From Burkholderia sp. D-99 (lineage in GTDB: Bacteria > Pseudomonadota > Gammaproteobacteria > Burkholderiales > Burkholderiaceae): a stretch of 64,000 nt of DNA. The stretch spans positions 1,488,001 to 1,552,000 of the forward strand of contig NZ_JAAOXM010000001.1 of NCBI RefSeq assembly GCF_011605345.1, read 5' to 3'. The position numbers were made by a program, and so were the translations under genes. The first letter of the stretch is position 1; every line of letters begins with the position of its first letter. Of this stretch, positions 34,744-43,521 are shown one piece after another. A model generated the notes under the pieces. It saw only the letters and a program-made list of their open reading frames with translations, had not been told where the DNA came from and searched no databases.

Positions 34744-35460
34744 ATGCCCGAATCCGAGAAGTTTCCGGACAAATCGAAGAGCCGACGCCAGCTCTCCGCT
34801 CGCACTCCGGCACCAGCCGAACAGCACGCCGATGTTTTGCCGGCATTGCGTCCTCCGCGTCAATCGCGCAGTGAAGCAACGCTAGCCAACATGCTTCGAG
34901 CCGGGCGCGAATTGATCGAACAGCACGGTGACTTCGACGATGTCGTCATTGCCGACGTCATTCGCGCAGCCGGCACCTCGACCGGTGCGTTCTATTGCCG
35001 CTTCAAGGACAAAGATGCGTTCGTTGCGGCAGTCGTGGACGCAACGTTCATCGAGCTCCGGGCCGACGCCGACAAAACCATCGAGGAAGACGCCGTTTGG
35101 CGCAGCGGTGACGCGCGCGCAATCATCGGCGGCATCGTCCATCACTACACCAATATGTGCCGACGCAACCGCGGTGTCTTCAGAGCCGTCCTGCGCTATA
35201 TCGCAACCGGCGCCCCGGACTCACATCCAATGCGCCTGCTCGATTGCCACATCAAGGATCTCGTCATACCAGTCCTCGCGCCACTTCTGACTGGCCGCTC
35301 GACCAAGGTGTCGACCCAGGAAATCAGATCCGCGATCCAGATGATCTCCAGCACGCTCGCGATGGCCGTGCTAACGGATCCCGGTCCGATGCGTTTCGAG
35401 GGCGGAACGCTGGAAAGCCAGTTGCGGCTGATGATGCAGCGCTACTTGCGCATCGACTAA
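34744..35460 (+). CDS. TetR-family transcriptional regulator
   Basis: About 238 residues. After a charged, Pro-rich N-terminal tail, the helix-turn-helix lies at about 50-95: ATLANMLRAGRELIEQHG, VVIADVIRAAGTSTGAFYCRFKDKD. A variable ligand-binding helical domain follows. Two in-frame ATGs lie upstream (34645, 34705), but the latter overlaps the candidate operator, so 34744 is preferred. It is divergent from the P450 operon and is its likely repressor; the inducer may be the P450 substrate or a CoA thioester. Confidence 0.88.
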   Translation: MPESEKFPDKSKSRRQLSARTPAPAEQHADVLPALRPPRQSRSEATLANMLRAGRELIEQHGDFDDVVIADVIRAAGTSTGAFYCRFKDKDAFVAAVVDATFIELRADADKTIEEDAVWRSGDARAIIGGIVHHYTNMCRRNRGVFRAVLRYIATGAPDSHPMRLLDCHIKDLVIPVLAPLLTGRSTKVSTQEIRSAIQMISSTLAMAVLTDPGPMRFEGGTLESQLRLMMQRYLRID

Positions 35461-35572
35461 CGGTACACCGCCGCGACGGCGGTGATGTGGCGGCGATCGC
35501 GAATCAACCGTCGCCACATCCGTCTACCGTACGATGTCGCCGTACGGCACTGGCACAACAGCGCCAATCAGA

Positions 35573-36997
35573 TCAATTGCGCCTGACTGTGATGGTCTGC
35601 GGTTCGGTGCAGGCCAACATCCCTTCGACGCCATGCTCGATGCCCAGGCCAGACTGGCCATGGCCGGCGAACGGCGCATCTGGAGAGAGATACATGCTTT
35701 CGTTGATCCATACCGTTCCGCTTCCGATGCGTTCGGCGACTTGCGCGGCGAGCACTTCGTCGCGCCCCCAAATCGAACCGGCGAGACCATACGGACCCGC
35801 GTTGACGCGCTCGACCACCTCGTCGATCGAGTCGTAGCGCAAGATCGGCAATACCGGGCCGAATGCTTCCTCCGACACCACGCGCGCGTCCTCCGGCGGA
35901 TTGTCGACCAGCGTAACGGGAACGAAATACCCAGGTCCGTCCGGCACCTTCCCCTGAAAACAGATATTCAGACCGGCTCGACGCGTCTCGTCGATCAGAT
36001 CGAGCACACGGCGATACTGACGCGCATTCTGGATCGGGCCAAGCTGGCTGCGCCGATCCGTTCCTGGACCAACCACCACGTCCTTCGCATACGCAATCAG
36101 ACCGTCGCGCACCGCGTCGTAACAGTCACGATGCACGTACAGTCGCTTAGCCGCGACACAAACCTGCCCGCTGTTGGTGAAAGCTGCCCAGAACAGCGAC
36201 GGGATCAGCGCATCGACATCTGCATCGGGCAGCACGATCGCCGCATCGTTGCCACCGAGTTCGAGCGTGAGCCTCTTGAGCGTCGGCGCCGCGCCTGCCA
36301 TCACACGCCGCCCCGTTTCGGTCGAACCGGTAAAGCTCACCTTATCGACGCCATCGTGTGCGCTGAGCCAGGGCCCGAGATCGTCACCACCACTGACCAC
36401 GTTGATCACCCCCGGCGGCAATATGTCGGCCAGCAGCTCCGCAATGCGCAACACGGTCAGCGGCGTCAGCGGCGACGGCTTCAGTACCACGGTATTGCCG
36501 ACCAGCAGTGCCGGAATGACTTTCCACCACGCCAGCAGAACCGGGAAATTCCACGGTGCCAGTGCGGCCACTACGCCCAGCGGCACGCGCCGCGTGATGC
36601 TGCGGCGCTGCGGGTTGTCCTCGTTGACGACTTGCTGCGGGAACGTCAGCTTGCACTGACCCTGCATGAACCGCAGCAGGCTATTGAACTCGAACTGCGC
36701 AAACGCGAGCGGCTTGCCCTGCTCCCGTGTCAGCAGCGCCGCGAGTTCGTCGCGCGCGACTTCGATCCGCGGCGCGAACTGTTCGAGCAATGCGCGGCGC
36801 TGTTCGATCGGAACAGCACGCCATGCCGGAAAGGCACGACGCGCAGCCGCGACGGCGTGATCTAGCTGTTCCCGCGTGCAATCCGGCGCGTGTGCGAATA
36901 CCTGTTCGTCGGCCGGATCGACCACCGGCAGCAGCACGTCTCCGCTCACCAGTTCGCCGTCGATCAGCATGTGAAACGGATGCGACTGATCCATCAT
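35573..36997 (-). CDS. NAD-dependent aldehyde dehydrogenase
   Basis: A 474-residue ALDH: APWNFP, FTGSTETG, Glu246 in LELGGNDA and nucleophile Cys280 in GQVCVAAKRLYVH. It pairs with the zinc alcohol dehydrogenase 38 bases upstream to take the P450 product from alcohol to acid. Two adjoining ATG codons (36997 and 36994) follow a strong GGAGGAG site. It is the last gene of the racemase-ACAD-ADH-ALDH operon. Confidence 0.92.
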   Translation of the reverse strand: MMDQSHPFHMLIDGELVSGDVLLPVVDPADEQVFAHAPDCTREQLDHAVAAARRAFPAWRAVPIEQRRALLEQFAPRIEVARDELAALLTREQGKPLAFAQFEFNSLLRFMQGQCKLTFPQQVVNEDNPQRRSITRRVPLGVVAALAPWNFPVLLAWWKVIPALLVGNTVVLKPSPLTPLTVLRIAELLADILPPGVINVVSGGDDLGPWLSAHDGVDKVSFTGSTETGRRVMAGAAPTLKRLTLELGGNDAAIVLPDADVDALIPSLFWAAFTNSGQVCVAAKRLYVHRDCYDAVRDGLIAYAKDVVVGPGTDRRSQLGPIQNARQYRRVLDLIDETRRAGLNICFQGKVPDGPGYFVPVTLVDNPPEDARVVSEEAFGPVLPILRYDSIDEVVERVNAGPYGLAGSIWGRDEVLAAQVAERIGSGTVWINESMYLSPDAPFAGHGQSGLGIEHGVEGMLACTEPQTITVRRN

Positions 36998-37035
36998 GAA
37001 CTCCTCCGTTGGAATAATCCGGTTGGTGGGCCGCA

Positions 37036-38145
37036 TCAGGGCAGCAGGACGATCTTCGTGCACAAGCCGCGATGCTGATCGTCGATCGCTTCGTTGATAC
37101 GCGGAAGCGGATACGTGCGAATCATCTTCTCGAACGGAAACCGGCCTTCCAGATGCAGCGCCATCAGTTGTGGCAGGAACACGTCGGGCTCGCTATCTCC
37201 TTCGATGATGCCGCGATAGGTGAACCCGCCACGCATCAACTGAAGGAGCGTGCCGGGCAGCGGGAGTTCGCGCTCGCTGGCTGGCGGGACCCCGACAAAA
37301 CCGAACGTCCCGCGCGACGCCAGGATGCGCGGAACGGCTGAAATCACCGCGTGGCGCCCGCTTGTATCGAGCACGTAGTCGATGCCGTCCGCGCAGATTG
37401 CGCGCGCCGCATCAGCCAGATCGCCGGTCGCCGCCGGGTCAAGCACGTGGGTGGCGCCCAGTTCGAGCGCAAGCTCGCGCCGGCCTTGATGCGGCTCAAC
37501 CACGATAATCGTCGTACATCCCTGGATCACCCCGCCCATCACCGCGCTGAGCCCCACCGCACCGCCGCCGATCACCATCAGCGACGAGCCCGCGCGGCAG
37601 GCCATCGCGCGCATCACCGCGCCGGCACCCGTCTGCACGCCGCAACCGAGCACGCCTGCCAGCTCGAGCGGCACGCCATCCGGCACCTTGACGATATTGC
37701 GTTCCTTCGCAATCGCGTGCGATGCGAACGACGACTGGCCGAAGAAACCACCGGAAACGGCGTCGCGTGCGGCGCGCAGCGTTTTCGAGCCATCATCGCG
37801 CACGCCGAAATAGTTGAGTGACGTGAATGCCTTGCAGTAAGGCGATGCGCCCGCCGTGCAACAGGAGCAGCGGCCGCAGGACAAGAAGGTCAACGCGACG
37901 CGATCGCCCGGCTTTACCTTGGTGACGTGCATCCCCACCCGCTCGACGATGCCCGCGCCTTCGTGGCCGAACACGGCCGGCATCGTCATCGGGAAATAGC
38001 CTTCCTGCGCAACCAGGTCGGTATGGCACACGCCCGCTCCGACGATACGAACGAGCACTTCGTCGACACGCGGCTCATCCAGCTCGATCGATTCGAGCAC
38101 AAACGGCGCATTAGGCGAGTGCGTAACGGCTGCAAGGATCTTCAT
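37036..38145 (-). CDS. Zinc-dependent alcohol dehydrogenase (aryl/terpenoid alcohol type)
   Basis: A 369-residue medium-chain dehydrogenase of the class-III/benzyl-alcohol branch. The catalytic zinc set includes Cys40 (GVCHTD) and His61-Glu62 (GHEGAGIVERVG). The structural zinc cysteines are 90, 93, 96 and 104 in CGRCSCCTAGASPYC. NAD binding is in VIGGGAVGLSAV. Relatives oxidise benzyl, perillyl or geranyl alcohols, which fits a terpenoid route. Start 38145 is supported by AGGTG upstream and the family opening; further upstream codons cross a palindrome. Confidence 0.92.
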   Translation of the reverse strand: MKILAAVTHSPNAPFVLESIELDEPRVDEVLVRIVGAGVCHTDLVAQEGYFPMTMPAVFGHEGAGIVERVGMHVTKVKPGDRVALTFLSCGRCSCCTAGASPYCKAFTSLNYFGVRDDGSKTLRAARDAVSGGFFGQSSFASHAIAKERNIVKVPDGVPLELAGVLGCGVQTGAGAVMRAMACRAGSSLMVIGGGAVGLSAVMGGVIQGCTTIIVVEPHQGRRELALELGATHVLDPAATGDLADAARAICADGIDYVLDTSGRHAVISAVPRILASRGTFGFVGVPPASERELPLPGTLLQLMRGGFTYRGIIEGDSEPDVFLPQLMALHLEGRFPFEKMIRTYPLPRINEAIDDQHRGLCTKIVLLP

Positions 38146-38208
38146 CGTGATAACACCTCGATTGGCGGCGAGTAGAGAGCGGATCTCATTTTTCGGCCTT
38201 TTTCCGAT

Positions 38209-38225
38209 ACCGTCGAAGCGACGGT
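38209..38225. promoter_or_regulatory. Palindrome upstream of the alcohol dehydrogenase
   Basis: ACCGTCG-AAG-CGACGGT, perfect 7-base arms, lies 64-80 bases upstream of the ADH start in a 139-base gap after the ACAD gene. It shares GTCG/CGAC with the regulon motif, but its spacer is three bases and its flanks differ. It may be an internal operator or a transcript hairpin. Confidence 0.35.
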
Positions 38226-38284
38226 GCATCGTGCGTCAGTGCGTGCGGACAGGTCGAACTCCGTTCGGTTCGATTTCGACATCC

Positions 38285-39439
38285 TCAACGCACCTTGCCG
38301 GGCAAGGTACCCTCGTACTTGCAGATGATGGTGAGCATGATCTCGTCGGCGCCACCGCCGATCGACGTCAGCCGGCCGTCGCGATAGAACTGCGACACCA
38401 GGTTTTCGCGCGTAAAACCCATACCGCCCCAGTACTGCAAACAACTGTCCGTGACCTCCCGCATCAGCCGGCCGGCCTTGAGCTTGGCCATCGACGCGAG
38501 CCTCGTGACGTCCTCGCCTGCGGCATACTGATCCACCGCCCGGTAAGTGATCGAACGCAGCGCCTCGACCTCGGCGCGCAGCTCCGCTAGGCGAAAATGC
38601 ACGATCTGATTGTCCAACAGCGATTTGCCGAACACGTTGCGTTCACGCGTGTACTCGATGGTCGCGTCGATCACGCGGTCGAGTGTACGGAGCGCCCGGG
38701 ACGCGCCCCACATCCGCTCTTCCTGGAACTGCAGCATCTGATAGGTGAAGCCCTTTCCGTCTTCACCGATCACGTTTCGCCGCGGTACGCGCACGTTGTC
38801 GAAAAACAGCTGCGCCGTGTCGGAAGCGTGCATACCGATCTTGTCGATCTTCTGGCGCGTGATGCCGGCGGCATCCATCGGCACGACGATCAGACTCTTG
38901 TTGCGATGCGCAGGCCCGTCCGACGTGTTCGCCAGCAGGCAGCACCAATTGGCCTGCATGCCGTTAGTGATCCACATCTTGCTGCCGTTTATCACGTAGT
39001 CGCCACCGGAGATGTCGGCGCGCGTCTTCAACGAAGCCACATCGGAGCCTGCGCCTGGCTCGCTGACACCGATGCAGCCCACCATTTCACCGGCAATTGC
39101 AGGGGCCAGATACTGCCGCTTGAGCTCGTCGCTGCCGAATTGTGCGAGCGCCGGGGTGCACATATTGGTCTGCACACCTATCGCCAGCGGTACGCCACCG
39201 CAGTCGCATTCCCCGAGTGCCTCGGCCATCGCCAACGAGTAAGTAAAGTCGAGCCCCAGCCCGCCGTATTCCTCCTCGTAGGTGACACCCAGCAACCCGA
39301 GGGCCCCCAGTTTTCTGAAAACCTCGTGTATCGGAAAGGATTCGGCGCGCTCCCACTCTTGCACGTACGGATTGATCTCGTTCTTGATGAATCGGGTCAG
39401 CATGTCGCTGATCTGGCGATGCTGTTCGGTGTATTGCAT
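38285..39439 (-). CDS. Acyl-CoA dehydrogenase, citronellyl-CoA dehydrogenase (AtuD)-like
   Basis: A 384-residue ACAD with signature IGVSEPGAGSDVASLKTR and the central block FTYQMLQFQEERMW (231-244). The C-terminal position that normally has the catalytic Glu reads IGGGADEIM, so the base is probably Glu240 or Glu241 on helix G, as in isovaleryl-CoA dehydrogenase and in the citronellyl-CoA enzymes I recall. This points to branched-chain acyl-CoAs. It lies 49 bases after the racemase gene. Confidence 0.87.
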   Translation of the reverse strand: MQYTEQHRQISDMLTRFIKNEINPYVQEWERAESFPIHEVFRKLGALGLLGVTYEEEYGGLGLDFTYSLAMAEALGECDCGGVPLAIGVQTNMCTPALAQFGSDELKRQYLAPAIAGEMVGCIGVSEPGAGSDVASLKTRADISGGDYVINGSKMWITNGMQANWCCLLANTSDGPAHRNKSLIVVPMDAAGITRQKIDKIGMHASDTAQLFFDNVRVPRRNVIGEDGKGFTYQMLQFQEERMWGASRALRTLDRVIDATIEYTRERNVFGKSLLDNQIVHFRLAELRAEVEALRSITYRAVDQYAAGEDVTRLASMAKLKAGRLMREVTDSCLQYWGGMGFTRENLVSQFYRDGRLTSIGGGADEIMLTIICKYEGTLPGKVR

Positions 39440-39488
39440 GCTGCCCTGTCTCCTGTGAACCGTTGTTTGACGTCATTGACACGGCTGG

Positions 39489-40589
39489 TCAGGCCGCATC
39501 GGCGGGCTGCATCACACGCCAATGGGCGAGCGCATCATCCAGTGTGACGAATGTTTTTGATTGCGGCGGCCTGGCGGGTGTTCTCGAGAAGCGCGGTGCC
39601 GGCGCCGGCTGGGTGATGCCGTCCACCTCGATGAAAGTGCCCCGCGCTCGATGATGCGGATGCTCCGGAGCTTCGTCCCAGTCCAGGACCGGCGTCACAC
39701 ACGCGTCGACACCGTCGAGCATCGCGCACCATTCGTCGCGCGTGCACATCCGGAACAGGTCGGCCAGCTTCACCTTCATCAACGGCCAGCGCGCGCGGTC
39801 CATCTGGACGTCGAACAGCGGATCCTCGATCCCGCATCGTTCCATCAAGGTCCGGTAGAACTTCGCCTCGATCGGACCGACCGCGATGTACTTGCCGTCG
39901 GCGCATGCATACGTGTCGTAGAACGGTGCGCCGCCATCCAGCAGGTTTTCGCCGCGCGGGTGGCTCCACTGCCCGGCGCCCTTCATTTCGTAGATCATCG
40001 TCGACAGCAGGCTCACGCCGTCGGTCATCGCCGCATCGACGATCTGCCCGCGCCCCGAGCGGCGAGCCTCGAACAGCGCAGCCAGCAGGCCGAACGCGAG
40101 CAGCATTGCGCCGCCACCGAAATCGGCGACCAGATTCAGCGGCGGTACGGGTGCGCCTCCCGGTCGACCGATCGCATGCAGCGCGCCGCTCAGCGCGAGA
40201 TAGTTGATGTCGTGGCCGGCCGCCTGCACGAGCGGCCCGCTCTGCCCCCAGCCTGTCATGCGGCCGTAGATCAGCGACGGACAGCGCTCGAGGCACGGCT
40301 GCGGCCCCAGGCCGAGTCGTTCCATCACGCCGGGGCGAAACCCCTCGATCAGCACATCCGCCCGGGACACGAGATCGAGCACGGTGGTCGCCGCGACGGG
40401 CTGGCGCAGATCCAGCTCGAGCGTGCGGCGACCGCGCGTCAGCGTGTCGTCGGCCGTCTCGCCGTCGCGGCCCGGCCGCACGATCCGGAGTACATCGGCA
40501 CCATGATCCGCCAGCATCATTGAGCAGAACGGCGCCGGCCCCAGCCCTGCAAACTCCAGCACTCTCAATCCCGTCAGGGCGCCCGCCAT
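39489..40589 (-). CDS. Alpha-methylacyl-CoA racemase
   Basis: A 366-residue family III CoA-transferase-fold protein that is a racemase rather than a transferase. His126 (AGHDINY), Asp156 (LNLVADFGG) and Glu241 (VGPIEAKFY) fall at the positions of the catalytic residues of the M. tuberculosis racemase. It interconverts 2R- and 2S-methylacyl-CoAs so that (S)-specific dehydrogenases can act, and is needed for isoprenoid and sterol-like side chains. Start 40589 follows GGGGAAGGAAT; an in-frame extension upstream covers the regulon palindromes and is rejected. It is first in its operon. Confidence 0.93.
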   Translation of the reverse strand: MAGALTGLRVLEFAGLGPAPFCSMMLADHGADVLRIVRPGRDGETADDTLTRGRRTLELDLRQPVAATTVLDLVSRADVLIEGFRPGVMERLGLGPQPCLERCPSLIYGRMTGWGQSGPLVQAAGHDINYLALSGALHAIGRPGGAPVPPLNLVADFGGGAMLLAFGLLAALFEARRSGRGQIVDAAMTDGVSLLSTMIYEMKGAGQWSHPRGENLLDGGAPFYDTYACADGKYIAVGPIEAKFYRTLMERCGIEDPLFDVQMDRARWPLMKVKLADLFRMCTRDEWCAMLDGVDACVTPVLDWDEAPEHPHHRARGTFIEVDGITQPAPAPRFSRTPARPPQSKTFVTLDDALAHWRVMQPADAA

Positions 40590-40660
40590 ATTCCTTCCCC
40601 GTTCGCAGACGTATTCCGTCATCACCGGAACCGATGATGCGGCAACCGTGACGCCGTTCA

Positions 40661-40680
40661 AATCGTCCGAAACGACGAAT
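40661..40680. promoter_or_regulatory. Regulon palindrome C
   Basis: AATCGTCC-GAAA-CGACGAAT: the right arm is perfect and the left arm has two mismatches. It lies 72-91 bases upstream of the racemase start. Confidence 0.65.
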
Positions 40681-40701
40681 CGGCGAGCCTGTCGGCACGC
40701 A

Positions 40702-40721
40702 GTTCGTCGGATGCGACGATG
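40702..40721. promoter_or_regulatory. Regulon palindrome D
   Basis: GTTCGTCG-GATG-CGACGATG: the 6-base core arms TCGTCG/CGACGA are perfect. Its centre is 41 bases from that of palindrome C, and it lies about 112-131 bases upstream of the importer start. Confidence 0.65.
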
Positions 40722-40832
40722 TGTATCGAACAGGCTGCCCGCAGAATCAAGCGTAATCGTGGCGCCCGCGGACGATCGGAACCGGCTGCTCCGGCCCATC
40801 GCCAGACCACCCAATAACATTGGAGACATACG

Positions 40833-42212
40833 GTGCAAATCGATCTTTCAGAGGTAATCGACGACGCGGGATTCGGCCTGTTTCAGACCACGCTACTCGC
40901 GCTGTGCTTTCTGATCGTGACGATCGACGGGTACGACCTCGTCGTCATGGGTGTCGCGCTGCCGACGATCATTTCTGAAATGAAGGTGGACGCCCACGTG
41001 GCCGGGATGGTCGCCAGTTGCGCACTCGTCGGCATGATGTTCGGGGCGATCGTCATGGGTGCGCTGGCCGACCGCATCGGTCGGGTTCGCACGATCTCGG
41101 CATGCGTGGCCCTGTTCAGCATCCTGACCGCCGCGAGCGGCCTCGCACGCGACCCCGTGTCGTTTGCTGCGCTGCGTCTGATCGCCGGCATCGGCCTTGG
41201 CGGCGTGATCCCGTGCGTGACGGCCATCGTGGCGGACTATGCGCCCCGGCACCTGCGCGCCCGGCTGACGACGATCATGCTTGCCGGCTACCCGCTCGGC
41301 GGCGTACTGGCCGCGTGGCTCGGCAAGCACCTCATGCACGGATTCGGCTGGCAGTCGGTATTCTTCGTCGCCGGCGCATCGCTCCTGCTGCTTCCGGTCA
41401 TCTTCAGGCTGATGCCGGAATCGCCGGCAATCCTGCAGAAGCATCGGGACACGACGGCCCTGCGCGCGCTCATGCGCCGCATCGCCCCCATGCGCATCGT
41501 TTCCGATACCGACGAGATTTGCGTACCGCTGCCCGTCCGTCACGCAAAAGCGCCCGTTGCACTGCTGTTCCGCGACAATCGCGGCTTCAGCACGCTCATG
41601 CTCTGGCTCGGGTACTTCTCAGGCCTGTTCATGCTGTACGGCCTCAATTCCTGGCTGCCGAAGCTGATGTCGCTCGCCGGCTTCAGCCTGGACGCCGCAT
41701 TGACCTTCCTGCTGTTGATGAATATCGGCTCGATCGCCGGCTCCTTCGCCGGCGGCTGGCTAGCCGATCGATTCGGCCTGAAGCGAGTCATGATGGTCAT
41801 GCTGATCGTGGGCGCAGCCGCGATTGCGCTTGCCGCGCAAACGCGCGGCGCCGGGCCGCTATCGATTGTCATCTTCATCGTCGGCATGACCGCGTCGGGC
41901 GTGCAGGGTGTCGCCAACGCCTATGTCTCGCAGTTCTATCCGGCCGACATTCGTTCGACCGGTATCGGCATGACGCTCGGTATCGGACGGCTCGGCGGCA
42001 TCGCGTCGCCGATCGCGATCGGTCTGCTGCTATCGCTTCACCTGCCCGTTCAGTATGTCCTCCATGTGGTCGCCGGATTCGGCTTGCTGCAGGCGGTCGC
42101 GATGTGGTTCGTCGACGACCGGGTGGCCGATTTCGCGCCGGCCCGCTCGACGAACACGCAGTCGGCGCACGACACGCCCGTGTACGGCGCTGCCGGCAAG
42201 GCGGTCGATTGA
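40833..42212 (+). CDS. MFS transporter, aromatic/alicyclic acid:H+ symporter (AAHS) type
   Basis: A 459-residue, 12-helix major facilitator protein of the inner membrane. The first helix carries the acid-symporter Asp motif DGYDLVVMGVALP; GALADRIGRVR is the loop 2-3 motif, and its repeat GGWLADRFGLKRV lies in the second half. AAHS members (BenK, PcaK, MhpT) import organic acids with protons, so this could bring in a terpenoid or cyclic acid. Translation starts at GTG 40833 behind GGAGACATACG. It is first in an operon with an ACAD and a kinase-like gene. Confidence 0.92.
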   Translation: MQIDLSEVIDDAGFGLFQTTLLALCFLIVTIDGYDLVVMGVALPTIISEMKVDAHVAGMVASCALVGMMFGAIVMGALADRIGRVRTISACVALFSILTAASGLARDPVSFAALRLIAGIGLGGVIPCVTAIVADYAPRHLRARLTTIMLAGYPLGGVLAAWLGKHLMHGFGWQSVFFVAGASLLLLPVIFRLMPESPAILQKHRDTTALRALMRRIAPMRIVSDTDEICVPLPVRHAKAPVALLFRDNRGFSTLMLWLGYFSGLFMLYGLNSWLPKLMSLAGFSLDAALTFLLLMNIGSIAGSFAGGWLADRFGLKRVMMVMLIVGAAAIALAAQTRGAGPLSIVIFIVGMTASGVQGVANAYVSQFYPADIRSTGIGMTLGIGRLGGIASPIAIGLLLSLHLPVQYVLHVVAGFGLLQAVAMWFVDDRVADFAPARSTNTQSAHDTPVYGAAGKAVD

Positions 42213-42285
42213 CCCATCGTTCCGGCCGCGACGTATGCCATGCAAGTGCGCCGGATCGTCCCTCCTTCATCTCCCTCTGACAGCC

Positions 42286-43521
42286 ATGAACTTCGATTTA
42301 TCTCCGGAACTAATCTCCCTGCGCGATCGCACGCGCCAATTCATCGCCGAGCAGGTCATTCCGCTCGAGGCGGATGCGGCATCGGACGTCGCCACCGGCG
42401 CCCACGGTCCGAGCGAGGCCCTGCGCGGTGAACTGATCAGGCGCGCTCGCGACGCCGGCCTGCTGACGCCGCACGCGTCGGTCGAGATGGGTGGACTCGG
42501 TCTCAGTCACGTCTCGAAGGCGGTCGTCTTCGAAGAAGCCGGCTACTCCTGGCTCGGCCCGACCGCGCTGAACATCCACGCGCCCGACGAAGGCAACATT
42601 CATCTGATGGAAGCCGTCGCGTCGCCCGAACAAAAGGCGCGCTGGCTGCGCCCGCAGGTCGATGGCCTGACGCGCTCGTGCTTTGCGATGACCGAACCGG
42701 CACCAGGCGCCGGCGCCGATCCGTCGATGCTGCAAACGCACGCGGTACGCTACGGCGACGACTACCTGGTATCCGGCCGAAAATGGTTCATTACCGGCGC
42801 AAGCGGTGCGAACTACGCGATCGTGATGGCACGGATGGACGACGGTTCGGCCACGATGTTCCTGACCGACATGGATCGCGAAGGCATCCGCCTCGAGCGC
42901 AGCATGGACGCGATGGATCGCTGCTTTACCGGCGGGCACGGCGTGCTGTCGTTCGACCGGGTCAGGATTCCTGCAGCCGACGTGCTCGGCGAAGTCGGCA
43001 AGGGCTTCCGCTACGCACAGGTTCGCCTTGCACCGGCGCGGCTCACGCATTGCATGCGCTGGCTCGGCCAGGCACGCCGCGCGCACGACATCGCGACCGA
43101 ATACGCGCGTGGGCGTCACGCGTTCGGCAAGCCGCTGGGCGAGCACGAAGGCGTCGGGTTCATGCTCGCCGACAACGACATGGATCTGCAGACCGCCCGT
43201 CTGCACATCTGGCATACCGCCTGGCTGCTGGATCAGGGTCATCGCTGCAATGTCGAATCGAGCCGCGCCAAGGTGATCTGTTCCGAAGCGCAGTGGCGCA
43301 CCGTCGATCGCTGCGTACAGATCCTCGGCGGCCAGGGTGTCACCGGCGAAACCGCGGTGATGCGCATCTTCATGGACATGCGCGCGTTCCGCATCTACGA
43401 CGGCCCGAGCGAAGTCCATCGCTGGAGCATCGCTCGCAAGATCCTGGCCGGCACGGCAGGCCGCGTCGCGCGACCCGACGCAGAAGCCGCCACGCAGAAC
43501 GCAGCGGGAGGCGCACGATGA
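42286..43521 (+). CDS. Acyl-CoA dehydrogenase-family protein, ACAD10/11- or LvaC-like
   Basis: A 411-residue ACAD-fold protein with FAMTEPAPGAGADPSML and a C-terminal IYDGPSEVH, where Asp372 replaces the usual catalytic Glu; this DGP-EVH pattern marks the ACAD10/11 branch. In mammals ACAD10/11, and in Pseudomonas LvaC with the kinase LvaA, process 4-hydroxyacyl-CoAs by 4-phosphorylation and phosphate elimination. The next gene overlaps by four bases and encodes exactly such a kinase-fold protein. A standard dehydrogenase role remains possible. Confidence 0.88.
   Translation: MNFDLSPELISLRDRTRQFIAEQVIPLEADAASDVATGAHGPSEALRGELIRRARDAGLLTPHASVEMGGLGLSHVSKAVVFEEAGYSWLGPTALNIHAPDEGNIHLMEAVASPEQKARWLRPQVDGLTRSCFAMTEPAPGAGADPSMLQTHAVRYGDDYLVSGRKWFITGASGANYAIVMARMDDGSATMFLTDMDREGIRLERSMDAMDRCFTGGHGVLSFDRVRIPAADVLGEVGKGFRYAQVRLAPARLTHCMRWLGQARRAHDIATEYARGRHAFGKPLGEHEGVGFMLADNDMDLQTARLHIWHTAWLLDQGHRCNVESSRAKVICSEAQWRTVDRCVQILGGQGVTGETAVMRIFMDMRAFRIYDGPSEVHRWSIARKILAGTAGRVARPDAEAATQNAAGGAR

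Larger units (their letters stand above)
40590..40832. promoter_or_regulatory. Divergent promoter region with two regulon palindromes
   Basis: There are 243 bases between the racemase and the importer gene. Besides the two TCGTCG sites it has ATCACCGG-AA-CCGATGAT at 40621-40638, one mismatch from perfect, which shares the CGG-AA-CCG centre of the site at 28466. Confidence 0.65.

Noticed and set aside
38209-38225. Palindrome ACCGTCG-AAG-CGACGGT as another member of the regulon motif
   Set aside because: The spacer is three bases, the outer ATT/AAT bases are missing, and it lies inside an operon that already has two sites at its head.
25920-40589. Both CaiB/BaiF-fold genes as CoA transferases
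   Set aside because: The 39489-40589 product has the His126/Asp156/Glu241 racemase set and GHDINY, so it is called a racemase; only 25920-27083 is kept as a transferase.
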